Shown here: one piece after another, positions 24,671-33,311 of the stretch
Position numbering within the stretch: the stretch's first letter is position 1
Layout: each line of letters opens with the position of its first letter
NCBI GenBank assembly: GCA_002454425.1
Contig: DKIV01000001.1
Coordinates: 48,744-85,814, forward strand
DNA length: 37,071 bases
Source: Sphingobacteriaceae bacterium UBA6709
Lineage (GTDB): Bacteria; Bacteroidota; Bacteroidia; Sphingobacteriales; Sphingobacteriaceae
Direction of reading: 5' to 3'
Position numbers and translations under genes: made by a program
The notes under the pieces: model-generated
The model's database searches: none
What the model was told of the DNA's origin: nothing
The model's input: only the letters and a program-made list of their open reading frames with translations

Positions 24671-25870
24671 ATGAAGAAAAAAGTTGTTCTGGCATTTAGC
24701 GGAGGGCTTGACACCTCGTATTGCGCGATTTATCTTTCACAAGAATTGGGACTGGAAGTACATTCAGTTATCGTTAACACCGGGGGTTTTAATGATGAAG
24801 AATTAGAGCATATCGAAAAACGTGCTTATGCTTTAGGTGTTTCCTCTCACCGCGCAGTAGATGCTGTACAAGGGTATTATGAGACTTGCATTAAATATCT
24901 CATTTATGGCAATGTCCTGAAAAATAACACGTATCCTTTATCGGTTAGCGCCGAACGCGTAACCCAGGCCACCGCTATCGCTGAATATGCTAAGGAGATT
25001 TCTGCAGACTATGTTGCTCACGGATCTACCGGCGCAGGAAATGACCAGGTACGCTTTGACATGATCTTTAACATTCTTATTCCTCAAATCGGCATCATCG
25101 CGCCGATTCGCGAAAAGAAACTTAGCCGCGAGGAAGAGATATCTTTCTTAAAGTCTCATGGTGTGGAGTTCAATTTTGAAAAAGCTCGCTACTCCATAAA
25201 CAAAGGACTGTGGGGAACCTCCGTGGGCGGAGCCGAGACGTTAACGTCAAACCTCATGCTTCCGGAAGAAGCATGGCCAACGCCGGTTACCAAAACAAAT
25301 CCTGAAGCGCTCGAATTAAACTTCGTAAATGGCGAACTCACAGCCATCAACGGAACAAATTACGAACACCCTACAGCGGCTATTCAGGCACTGCAGGCAT
25401 TAGCTCAACCTTTCGGTATCGGTCGCGATATTCATGTTGGCGACACGATCATCGGCATTAAAGGACGCGTGGGATTTGAAGCTGCCGCCCCCCTGATTAT
25501 CATCAAGGCACACCACTTGCTCGAGAAACATACCCTCACTAAATGGCAGCTTAACTGGAAAGATCAATTGGCCATGTTCTACGGAAACTGGCTGCATGAA
25601 GGTCAATTCCATGATCCTATCATGCGCAATATCGAAGCCTTCATGGCCGACACGCAACATACGGTAACCGGAAAAGTCTTCGTTGAATTAATGCCATACA
25701 GGTTCCAGGTAATCGGCATTGAGTCTGAACACGACTTAATGTCTTCAAAATTTGGAAGCTATGGCGAGATGAACAATGCCTGGACCGGCGAAGATGTTAA
25801 AGGATTCTCGAAAATCTTCGGCAACCAAGTGATGATATACCACAAAGTAAATGCTTCCTTAAACAAATAA
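24671..25870 (+). CDS. argG: Argininosuccinate synthase
   Basis: Joins citrulline and aspartate with ATP to give argininosuccinate. It has 399 residues from the ATG at 24671 (MKKKVVLAFSGGLDTSYCAI), which sets the PP-loop SGGLDTS at the expected place. A GTG at 24608 would add 21 residues without family support. Also visible are the citrulline/aspartate-binding AHGSTGAGNDQVRFD and GLWGTSVGG. A 96-bp gap separates it from the GNAT gene, and argC follows after 10 bp. Confidence 0.96.
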   Translation: MKKKVVLAFSGGLDTSYCAIYLSQELGLEVHSVIVNTGGFNDEELEHIEKRAYALGVSSHRAVDAVQGYYETCIKYLIYGNVLKNNTYPLSVSAERVTQATAIAEYAKEISADYVAHGSTGAGNDQVRFDMIFNILIPQIGIIAPIREKKLSREEEISFLKSHGVEFNFEKARYSINKGLWGTSVGGAETLTSNLMLPEEAWPTPVTKTNPEALELNFVNGELTAINGTNYEHPTAAIQALQALAQPFGIGRDIHVGDTIIGIKGRVGFEAAAPLIIIKAHHLLEKHTLTKWQLNWKDQLAMFYGNWLHEGQFHDPIMRNIEAFMADTQHTVTGKVFVELMPYRFQVIGIESEHDLMSSKFGSYGEMNNAWTGEDVKGFSKIFGNQVMIYHKVNASLNK

Positions 25871-25880
25871 CAGATCAGGA

Positions 25881-26873
25881 ATGCAACATGATAAAATAAA
25901 AACCGGCATTGTGGGTGGCGCGGGATATACAGGTGGCGAACTCCTCCGTATTCTTATAAACCACCCCAATGTAGAGATCAGCTTCGTGCATAGTAAGAGC
26001 CATGCCGGAGCATACGTCTATGATGTTCACCACGACCTCTTCGGTGATACAGAACTGCGTTTCGCAGAAAATATCTCCAATGAGATAGATGTTTTATTTT
26101 TATGTGTAGGCCATGGCGATGCCAGAAAATTCCTCGAAGCTAATAAGATCAGCAATGCCGTCAGGATCATCGATCTGAGTCAGGATTTTCGCCTCTCGGC
26201 ATCTGCCTCTATTGATAATCGCGACTTTGTCTACGGATTGCCGGAGATGAACAAGCAAGCCATTGCTAATGCTGCAAATATTGCCAACCCGGGATGTTTC
26301 GCTACATGCATACAGCTCGGCCTGCTTCCGCTGGCCAAAGCTGGGAAACTCAACAAGGAGGTACACATTTCTGCAACTACAGGATCCACTGGTGCCGGAC
26401 AAAGTCTGTCGGCAACCTCTCACTTCAGCTGGAGGAACGACAACCTTTCTGTTTACAAGGCTTTTGAGCATCAGCATCTGAAGGAGATTTCTGAATCCAT
26501 GACCAACGCGGGAGCCACCATCAGCAAGGGTGATTTTAGCTTCATTCCCTATCGTGGCGACTTCACACGGGGAATCATGGCATCCATGTATCTTGAGTCT
26601 GACCTCAGTCAGGACGAAGCTTTAAAGATCTTCTCTGAGTATTATGCCGAACATCCGTTTACGCATGTATACGCTCAGAATATCGACTTAAAACAAGTGG
26701 TAAACACTAATAAATGCATCGTCCATGTTGAAAAACACGGCAACAAACTATTGATCCTCAGCATCATTGACAACCTCCTCAAAGGAGCCTCCGGACAGGC
26801 TGTACAAAACATGAATCTCATGTTTGGTCTTCCTGAGCGGGCGGGACTCAACTTAAAACCTGCGGGATTCTAA
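25881..26873 (+). CDS. argC: N-acetyl-gamma-glutamyl-phosphate reductase
   Basis: NADPH-dependent reduction of N-acylglutamyl phosphate to the semialdehyde, third step of the pathway. It has 330 residues. The nucleotide loop is GIVGGAGYTGGELLR (9-23). The catalytic Cys139 lies in NPGCFAT, and the substrate motifs SATTGSTGAGQ and PYRGDFTRGI are present. The end LLKGASGQAVQNMNLMFGLP is family-typical. A hairpin lies between it and argD. Confidence 0.96.
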   Translation: MQHDKIKTGIVGGAGYTGGELLRILINHPNVEISFVHSKSHAGAYVYDVHHDLFGDTELRFAENISNEIDVLFLCVGHGDARKFLEANKISNAVRIIDLSQDFRLSASASIDNRDFVYGLPEMNKQAIANAANIANPGCFATCIQLGLLPLAKAGKLNKEVHISATTGSTGAGQSLSATSHFSWRNDNLSVYKAFEHQHLKEISESMTNAGATISKGDFSFIPYRGDFTRGIMASMYLESDLSQDEALKIFSEYYAEHPFTHVYAQNIDLKQVVNTNKCIVHVEKHGNKLLILSIIDNLLKGASGQAVQNMNLMFGLPERAGLNLKPAGF

Positions 26874-26881
26874 TTTTCAAC

Positions 26882-26911
26882 GCTGCCGCTGAGTGTTTAC
26901 TCAATGGCAGC
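26882..26911 (+). other. Intercistronic hairpin argC-argD
   Basis: GCTGCC (26882-26887) and TGAGT (26890-26894) pair with ACTCA and GGCAGC (26899-26911) around loop GTTT, with a small internal loop. No T-run follows, so it is more likely an mRNA processing or stability element than a terminator. Confidence 0.6.
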
Positions 26912-26925
26912 ATTAACTTATTGAA

Positions 26926-28056
26926 ATGAATTTATTCGACGTTTATCCCCTCAATCCTATAGAAATTGTAAAAGGTCAGGGAAGCCTCGTTTGGGATAGC
27001 AAGGGTCAGGAATATCTGGATCTCTACGGCGGCCATGCCGTAATTTCTATCGGCCATACCCATCCGCACTATGTAGAAAGAATAACTACCCAGCTCTCTC
27101 GCATTGGATTCTATTCTAACTCCATTGAAATTCCTCTGCAGACCCAGCTTGCTGAACTACTTGGAGAAGTTTCACAGAAACCCGACTATCAGTTGTTTCT
27201 TTGCAACTCCGGTGCTGAGGCCAACGAGAACGCGCTGAAACTTGCTTCCTTTTATAATGGCCGCAAGAAAATTATCGCATTCAGAAAAGCGTTCCACGGA
27301 CGCACTTCTTTAGCTGTAGCTTGTACCGACAACCCTAAAATTGTTGCTCCGGTAAATGAAACCGACAATGTAATCTTCCTTGAACATAACGACGAAGAGG
27401 CACTCAAACAAGCTTTCGCTTCGTTTGGAAACGATATTTCCGCCGTAATCATCGAAGGTATTCAAGGGGTAGGTGGCATCCGGGTAGCATCTGAAAGCTT
27501 CCTTCGTACCCTCAGAGCACTTTGCGATGAGTATAATTCCGTTTATATCGCTGATGCGGTACAATGCGGCTATGGGCGAAGCGGGATGTTCTACTCTCAC
27601 GATTTTTCCGGTATTCAGGCAGACATATACACCATGGCTAAAGGCATGGGAAATGGATTTCCTATTGCAGGTATCAGCATCGCCCCAAAATTCAAACCGT
27701 GGCATGGCATGCTAGGTACCACCTTTGGCGGCAACCACCTTGCCTGCGCCGCGGCACTTGCGGTGCTTGAGGTAATTAAGAATGATCAGCTCATTGAGAA
27801 TGCCGCGTCAATAGGAAACTACCTGAGCGCCGAGCTGAAGAAGTTCGACAAGGTCATCGATGTTCGCGGGCGCGGACTCATGATCGGCATTGAAATGCCG
27901 GAAGAACTTGCCTCTGTTCGTAAAGATCTGCTCTTTAAGCACCATATCTTTACCGGCGAATCAAAGCCGCATGTCATCCGTTTACTTCCGGCATTAAACC
28001 TCAGCAAAGCTCATGCTGACCGCTTCCTTGAAGTATTCCATAAATTAGTAAAATAG
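26926..28056 (+). CDS. argD: N-acylornithine aminotransferase
   Basis: PLP enzyme converting N-acylglutamate semialdehyde to N-acylornithine. It has 376 residues, class III aminotransferase. Landmarks are NSGAEANENALKLA (94-107), the PLP phosphate and ring contacts HGRTSLAV and IADAVQCGYGRSG, and the Schiff-base lysine Lys239 in MAKGMGNGFP. It sits between argC and argF' in the operon. Whether the substrate is acetyl- or succinyl-ornithine is not decided by the sequence. Confidence 0.95.
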   Translation: MNLFDVYPLNPIEIVKGQGSLVWDSKGQEYLDLYGGHAVISIGHTHPHYVERITTQLSRIGFYSNSIEIPLQTQLAELLGEVSQKPDYQLFLCNSGAEANENALKLASFYNGRKKIIAFRKAFHGRTSLAVACTDNPKIVAPVNETDNVIFLEHNDEEALKQAFASFGNDISAVIIEGIQGVGGIRVASESFLRTLRALCDEYNSVYIADAVQCGYGRSGMFYSHDFSGIQADIYTMAKGMGNGFPIAGISIAPKFKPWHGMLGTTFGGNHLACAAALAVLEVIKNDQLIENAASIGNYLSAELKKFDKVIDVRGRGLMIGIEMPEELASVRKDLLFKHHIFTGESKPHVIRLLPALNLSKAHADRFLEVFHKLVK

Positions 28057-28070
28057 GCTCACCGTTAATC

Positions 28071-28094
28071 AACCCGTGATAGGGTTCATTTTTT
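28071..28094 (+). terminator. Weak terminator-like hairpin before argF'
   Basis: AACCC (28071-28075), loop GTGATA, GGGTT (28082-28086), then CA and six T, ending five bases before the argF' start codon. The stem is short, so partial termination or none is likely. Confidence 0.45.
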
Positions 28095-28099
28095 GATAC

Positions 28100-29065
28100 A
28101 TGAAACAGTTTACATCAGTAAAGGATGTGCAAGACGTTAAAACCCTCGTTCAGGAGGCTCTCACGATAAAGCACCAACCTCAGGCACACCGCGATCTTGG
28201 CAAGCACAAGATGTTAGGTGCCGTGTTTCTCAACCCTAGTCTGCGTACCCGCTTAAGCACGCAGAAAGCAGCCATGAACCTCGGCATGGACGTCATGGTA
28301 ATGAATATTGACAAGGAAGGATGGGCCCTGGAGACACGTGATGGCGTGATCATGAACGGCAGCACCGTTGAACATATCAGGGAAGCGGCACGTGTATTCG
28401 GCGAATACTGCGACATTCTAGCCATCCGCGCTTTTCCGGGGTTAAAAAATCGCGATGAAGATTACAACGAAGAGATCTTCAACAAGTTTATTGAATTCAG
28501 CGGTGTCCCCGTAGTTTCTCTTGAAAGTGCGACACTGCATCCTCTGCAGGCCTTTGCCGACCTCATTACCATTGAAGAGCATAAGCGTTCCGCACGGCCA
28601 AAGGTTGTCCTTACCTGGGCTCCCCATGTAAAGCCGCTGCCACAGTCGGTACCAAACGCCTTCGCGGAGTGGATGTGTCAGGCACAGAAGGAAGGCATGA
28701 TCGATTTTGTCATCACTCACCCGGAAGGCTATGAGCTCTGCGAAAAGTTTACTCCCGGCGCTCAAATCATTCACGATCAGGACGAGGCTATAAAAGACGC
28801 TGATTTCATATATCCTAAAAACTGGTCAAGCTATAACGATTACGGCAAGATCCTTAGCGATGGTGAGGGCTGGATGCTCAACGTCGACCGATTAAAGCAT
28901 ACCAACGCCGCGCGGGTCATGCATTGCCTGCCGGTACGCCGCGACCTCGAGCTGGGCGCTGATATCCTTGACAGCAAGGAACATTCCTTAGTGATTGAAG
29001 AAGCCGGCAATCGCGTATGGGCCGCTCAAACGGTGCTTAAGAAAATACTCGAAAGCTCTTTATAG
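28100..29065 (+). CDS. argF': N-acylornithine carbamoyltransferase (AOTCase/SOTCase type)
   Basis: Transfers a carbamoyl group to N-acetyl- or N-succinyl-ornithine. It has 321 residues. The carbamoyl-phosphate site SLRTRLSTQKAA (47-58), HPLQAFADLITIEEH, TWAPHVKPLPQSVPNAFAEW and HCLPVRRD mark the acylornithine branch, not classical ArgF. In the loop that decides the acyl group, Bacteroides fragilis succinyl enzyme has Pro90 and Xanthomonas acetyl enzyme has Glu92 at the matching site (recalled from the literature). Here it is Val90 in NGSTVEH, which predicts neither cleanly. Confidence 0.94.
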   Translation: MKQFTSVKDVQDVKTLVQEALTIKHQPQAHRDLGKHKMLGAVFLNPSLRTRLSTQKAAMNLGMDVMVMNIDKEGWALETRDGVIMNGSTVEHIREAARVFGEYCDILAIRAFPGLKNRDEDYNEEIFNKFIEFSGVPVVSLESATLHPLQAFADLITIEEHKRSARPKVVLTWAPHVKPLPQSVPNAFAEWMCQAQKEGMIDFVITHPEGYELCEKFTPGAQIIHDQDEAIKDADFIYPKNWSSYNDYGKILSDGEGWMLNVDRLKHTNAARVMHCLPVRRDLELGADILDSKEHSLVIEEAGNRVWAAQTVLKKILESSL

Positions 29066-29087
29066 ATACAACAAAATGCTCATAAAC

Positions 29088-29128
29088 CGGCCGTGTTCTT
29101 TATCTTCGCATCTAGAACCGGCCGTTTT
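29088..29128 (+). other. Hairpin in the argF'-argB gap
   Basis: CGGCCG occurs at 29088-29093 and 29119-29124. Being self-complementary, the copies pair around a 25-nt loop, with AAA/TTT flanks and four T after. It lies in the longest gap inside the operon (144 bp) and could be a weak terminator or processing site. Confidence 0.45.
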
Positions 29129-29209
29129 CACGTTTATACTATCGTTAATCAGCGAAGTAGTACTTCAATGCCTTCGCTCTGATATCCGAAACGGCACAAC
29201 CAGCATAGC

Positions 29210-30001
29210 ATGGAGAATTTATATATCATCAAAATTGGCGGAAACGTTATAGACAACTCGGAGAATCTGCACTATTTCCTCAAGGATTTTTCATCATTGC
29301 AGGGCCCCAGAATTCTCATTCATGGAGGCGGAAAGATGGCCACTCAGCTATCGCACACCATGGGAATAAATCCCAACATGGTCGACGGACGCCGCATCAC
29401 CGATGCCGAAACGCTACGCGTGGTAACCATGGTCTACGCCGGATTAATAAATAAGAACATCGTCGCTCAGCTACAAGCTGCAGGATCAAATGCCATTGGC
29501 TTAAGTGGCGCCGATGCAAATCTTATAAAGGCTAGCAAGCGTCCCGTTAAGGATATCGACTATGGATTAGTCGGCGACCTTGACGACAGTTCCGTAAATA
29601 TCGCTACGATGGAGGCTCTCCTTAACGAAGGCCTCACCCCGGTATTCTCCGCGATCACTCACGATGGAACCGGACAGCTGCTCAATACCAATGCCGACAC
29701 CATTGCTTCCGCTATCGCGCAGGCCATGGCAAAGCGATACTCGGTGCGTCTCGTATATTGTTTTGAAAAGAAAGGAGTATTACAGGATGTCAACGATGAT
29801 GAATCTGTTATCCGCGAGATAAGCGCCACACAATTTCCAACACTTCAGGCCGAGGGAGTCATCGCCGGTGGCATGCTCCCTAAATTGCAAAACGCCTTTG
29901 GCGCTATTGAAAACGGTGTTACTGAAGTATATATTGGTCGCTCAGACGAACTGCCTCTGCTTAGCGAGGGCTCGTTTGGTACCCGCCTTTTTGCCAAATA
30001 A
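29210..30001 (+). CDS. argB: N-acetylglutamate kinase
   Basis: Phosphorylates N-acylglutamate. It has 263 residues, the short form without the N-terminal helix linked to arginine feedback in hexameric enzymes. Amino-acid-kinase motifs: IIKIGGNVIDN, ILIHGGGKMATQL, VDGRRITDAETL, NAIGLSGADANL, LNTNADTIASAIA and VIAGGMLPKLQNA. If inhibition by arginine is weak, transcriptional or leader control gains importance (inference). Followed after 10 bp by proC. Confidence 0.95.
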   Translation: MENLYIIKIGGNVIDNSENLHYFLKDFSSLQGPRILIHGGGKMATQLSHTMGINPNMVDGRRITDAETLRVVTMVYAGLINKNIVAQLQAAGSNAIGLSGADANLIKASKRPVKDIDYGLVGDLDDSSVNIATMEALLNEGLTPVFSAITHDGTGQLLNTNADTIASAIAQAMAKRYSVRLVYCFEKKGVLQDVNDDESVIREISATQFPTLQAEGVIAGGMLPKLQNAFGAIENGVTEVYIGRSDELPLLSEGSFGTRLFAK

Positions 30002-30011
30002 ACTTAAGATT

Positions 30012-30815
30012 ATGAATATAGCAATACTTGGAAGTGGAAACATCGGAATTTCCCTGGCCAATGGCCTCGTGAAATCCGCCTATTGTAATCCTTCAGATAT
30101 CACGCTTACCAGAAGAAACCTTCAGGGACTCGCTGCAAAAGCCGAGGAAGGCTTCCGCGTCAGTAACGATAACAGGCAGACTGTAGCCAATGCCGACATT
30201 GTCATCCTTGCGGTACTACCGCAACAGCTCAACACCTTGCTGGATGATATTCAAGATGCTGTCAACGCTGACAAACAGCTGCTAATATCCGTAATTTCCG
30301 GTGTATCCTGTCAGGATGTAAGGGCAAGACTCAACAAGCCTGTACAAGTGGTGCGCGCCATGCCCAACACCGCTATTTCTATCGGTCAGTCTATGACTTG
30401 CATCGCTACCGACAATGCCAGCGATGAGCACATGAACGTTGTAAGTAGCATGTTTGAAACCGTAGGTTCCGTAGTAAGAATCAATGAAGAGCTCATGACC
30501 TCTGCCACCGCTTTATGCGCCTGCGGCATCGCCTTTTTCCTTCGCGCGATACGCGCTGCCTCACAAGGAGGAGTGGAGATTGGTTTCCACGCTGAAGATG
30601 CCCTCAAAATGGCCGTACAGACTGCCAAGGGGGCCGCGGATCTCCTACTGATGCATAACAGCCATCCAGAACATGAAATCGATAAGGTTACTTCCCCTAA
30701 AGGATGTACCATCGCCGGACTCAATGAGATGGAACATAATGGATTCAGCTCCTCACTGATAAAAGGCATCAAGTTATCGTCACTGAAAGCTGGCGGACTA
30801 TATTCTGAAAATTAA
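30012..30815 (+). CDS. proC: Pyrroline-5-carboxylate reductase
   Basis: Reduces pyrroline-5-carboxylate to proline with NAD(P)H. It has 267 residues from the ATG at 30012, which starts the Rossmann fold directly (MNIAILGSGNIGISLANGL). The frame is open further upstream inside argB but unrelated. AMPNTAISIGQSMTC and the C-terminal dimerisation helix region with VTSPKGCTIAGLNEMEHNG are typical. Its place within the arginine operon ties proline synthesis to the same control. Confidence 0.93.
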   Translation: MNIAILGSGNIGISLANGLVKSAYCNPSDITLTRRNLQGLAAKAEEGFRVSNDNRQTVANADIVILAVLPQQLNTLLDDIQDAVNADKQLLISVISGVSCQDVRARLNKPVQVVRAMPNTAISIGQSMTCIATDNASDEHMNVVSSMFETVGSVVRINEELMTSATALCACGIAFFLRAIRAASQGGVEIGFHAEDALKMAVQTAKGAADLLLMHNSHPEHEIDKVTSPKGCTIAGLNEMEHNGFSSSLIKGIKLSSLKAGGLYSEN

Positions 30816-30820
30816 CAGCC

Positions 30821-31894
30821 ATGAAAGAACAACTAAAGGCAAACTGTCTTGACCTTCTTAAAAGGCTTATACAAACACCTTCCTTCAGCCGAAAGGAGGA
30901 GGATAGCGCCGCCATACTTGAGGCTTTCTACACTGAATATAATCTTCATTATTTCAGAAAGAAGAACAATATCTGGATGTATAACAAGTACTTTGACGAG
31001 AGCAAACCCACCATTCTGCTTAATTCTCATCATGATACGGTAATGCCCAACCCCGGATATTCCCGGGATCCTTTTGCCGCTGACATAGAGGATGGTAAGC
31101 TCTTCGGCCTTGGCAGCAATGACGCCGGCGGCTGCCTGGTATCGCTCATTGCCACATTCATCTATTATTACGAATGCGAAGATCTGCGATATAATCTCTG
31201 CCTGGCAACTACCGCCGAAGAAGAAATATCCGGCAGAGAAGGCCTGGAGATGATCATTCCCGACCTCGGCAACCTCGATTTCGCCATCGTGGGCGAGCCT
31301 ACACAACTCAATCTTGCCATCGCCGAACGTGGCTTAATGGTGTTTGACTGTGTAGCACATGGGAAAGCCGGACATGCTGCCCGCGAGGAAGGTGAAAATG
31401 CCATATACAAAGCACTCAATGATATCGAGTGGTTCCGCAGCTTCAGATTCCCGAAGGAGTCTAAACTGTTCGGCCCCATAAAAATGTCGGTTACTGTAAT
31501 CAACGCTGGATCACAACATAATGTGGTGCCAGCAAAATGCGAATTCACTGTAGATGTACGCGTGACTGATGTCTACAGCAATGAGGAAGTCCTTGATATT
31601 GTACGCAGCCATGTATCTTGTGACGTTAATCCCCGCTCTGTCAGACTGAAACCCTCCTCCATAAGCGAAACTCACCCCGTTGTAAAAGCAGGCCTTGCCC
31701 TGGGAAAAGTTACCTACGGCTCTCCGACCACCAGCGATCAGGCATTACTATCTATTCCTTCGTTGAAAGTCGGTCCCGGCGATTCCGCCCGCTCTCATAT
31801 GGCTGATGAGTTTATATATGTGGAAGAGGTAAAAGAAGGAATTGATTTCTATATTGCGTTGCTCCAGACTATTCTTGAACCTCAGGAACACTGA
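30821..31894 (+). CDS. argE: M20-family deacylase, probable N-acyl-citrulline deacylase
   Basis: Zinc metallopeptidase-fold deacylase, 357 residues. Metal and catalytic motifs: SHHDTVMPNPG (first ligand His and catalytic Asp), GSNDAGGCLVSL (bridging Asp), TAEEEISGREG (catalytic Glu pair) and VGEPTQLNLAIAERG. The lid domain lies at about 170-280. Because the operon carbamoylates acylated ornithine, the likely substrate is N-acyl-citrulline and not acetylornithine; this follows from gene context. Starts 5 bp after proC. Confidence 0.9.
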   Translation: MKEQLKANCLDLLKRLIQTPSFSRKEEDSAAILEAFYTEYNLHYFRKKNNIWMYNKYFDESKPTILLNSHHDTVMPNPGYSRDPFAADIEDGKLFGLGSNDAGGCLVSLIATFIYYYECEDLRYNLCLATTAEEEISGREGLEMIIPDLGNLDFAIVGEPTQLNLAIAERGLMVFDCVAHGKAGHAAREEGENAIYKALNDIEWFRSFRFPKESKLFGPIKMSVTVINAGSQHNVVPAKCEFTVDVRVTDVYSNEEVLDIVRSHVSCDVNPRSVRLKPSSISETHPVVKAGLALGKVTYGSPTTSDQALLSIPSLKVGPGDSARSHMADEFIYVEEVKEGIDFYIALLQTILEPQEH

Positions 31895-31919
31895 AACAAC
31901 ACTTAACATACTATTGCAA

Positions 31920-33251
31920 ATGAAACTTTGGCAAAAAGATAAACAAGTTCTTAAGTCTGTTGATGACTTCACCGTTGGTAAGGACCGCGAAATGGATAGC
32001 TTCCTCGCCGAAGCGGACGTCCTTGGTTCCCTTGCTCACACCCGCATGCTTGAGTCTATAGGCCTCATGTCGGCAGAAGACCTCGCCCTGGTTCAACAGG
32101 AACTAAAAAATATCTACCGCGAGATTAATGAAGGCAAGTTTTCTATTGAAGATGGCGTAGAGGATGTTCATTCTCAGGTAGAACTCCTCCTCACCCGCAG
32201 AATTGGTGAAGCCGGCAAGAAGATTCATAGCGGCCGCTCAAGAAATGATCAGGTTCTTGTTGACCTTAAGCTATTTTTCCGTAGCCAGATTCACCACCTG
32301 GTAACAAACATAGAAACGCTCTTCCGTCAGCTTATCGCTCAGAGCGAGGAACATAAGGAAAAACTCCTTCCCGGATATACCCATTTACAAATTGCCATGC
32401 CGTCATCTTTCGGACTGTGGTTTGGAGCATACGCTGAAAGTCTTGCCGACGACATGGAAATGCTCCTCGCCGCATGGAAAATCTGCAACAAGAACCCCCT
32501 GGGCTCTGCTGCCGGATACGGATCATCATTCCCCCTCAACCGTAGCATGACCACCTCCTTGCTCGGCTTTGAAGCATTAAACTATAATGTTGTATATGCG
32601 CAGATGGGCCGCGGAAAGGCGGAGCGTATCCTCGCTCAGGCAATGTCATCCGTTGCGGCAACACTGGCGCGACTGGCAATGGACGCTTGTCTGTTCATCA
32701 ATCAAAACTTTGGCTTTATAAGCTTTCCCGACGAACTTACCACGGGCTCCAGCATCATGCCGCATAAGAAAAATCCTGACGTATTTGAGCTTATTCGCGC
32801 GCGTTGTAATAAGATTCAGGCACTCCCAAATGAGATTGCTCTTATGACAACAAACCTGCCTTCAGGATATCATCGCGATCTGCAATTACTTAAAGAAGGC
32901 CTTTTTCCGGCCATGAGTTCTTTACACGAATGTATAGACATGACAGCCCTCATGCTTAAAAATATCCGCATCAAGGACGATATTCTTAAAGATCCGAAAT
33001 ATGCCTACCTCTTCAGTGTAGAAGCTGTAAATGCAGAAGTCCTCAACGGATTGCCTTTCCGCGAAGCTTACAAGAAGGTAGGCCGCGAGATTGAAGAGGG
33101 CAGCTTTACTTCACCAGGCATGGTAGTACATACTCACGAGGGAAGCATCGGCAATCTTTGCAACAATGAAATCAGCCTCGCCTTTGATGCTGTCCTTAAT
33201 CGCTTTAACTTTGATGCCGTCGATAAAGCCATCGAGTCGCTCGTTGACTAA
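31920..33251 (+). CDS. argH: Argininosuccinate lyase
   Basis: Splits argininosuccinate into arginine and fumarate, last step. It has 443 residues from the ATG at 31920 (MKLWQKDKQVLKSVDDFTVG). The frame continues upstream into argE, but the family N-terminus begins here. Signature GSSIMPHKKNP is the fumarase/lyase superfamily motif with the mobile catalytic serine. IHSGRSRNDQV and PGYTHLQIAMPSSFG are also diagnostic. No clear terminator follows before the aminotransferase, 60 bp downstream. Confidence 0.96.
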   Translation: MKLWQKDKQVLKSVDDFTVGKDREMDSFLAEADVLGSLAHTRMLESIGLMSAEDLALVQQELKNIYREINEGKFSIEDGVEDVHSQVELLLTRRIGEAGKKIHSGRSRNDQVLVDLKLFFRSQIHHLVTNIETLFRQLIAQSEEHKEKLLPGYTHLQIAMPSSFGLWFGAYAESLADDMEMLLAAWKICNKNPLGSAAGYGSSFPLNRSMTTSLLGFEALNYNVVYAQMGRGKAERILAQAMSSVAATLARLAMDACLFINQNFGFISFPDELTTGSSIMPHKKNPDVFELIRARCNKIQALPNEIALMTTNLPSGYHRDLQLLKEGLFPAMSSLHECIDMTALMLKNIRIKDDILKDPKYAYLFSVEAVNAEVLNGLPFREAYKKVGREIEEGSFTSPGMVVHTHEGSIGNLCNNEISLAFDAVLNRFNFDAVDKAIESLVD

Positions 33252-33311
33252 GCGGCATCCATCACTGAAATTATTACTAATTACCTACGGGGATTTATTA
33301 CAATACATATA

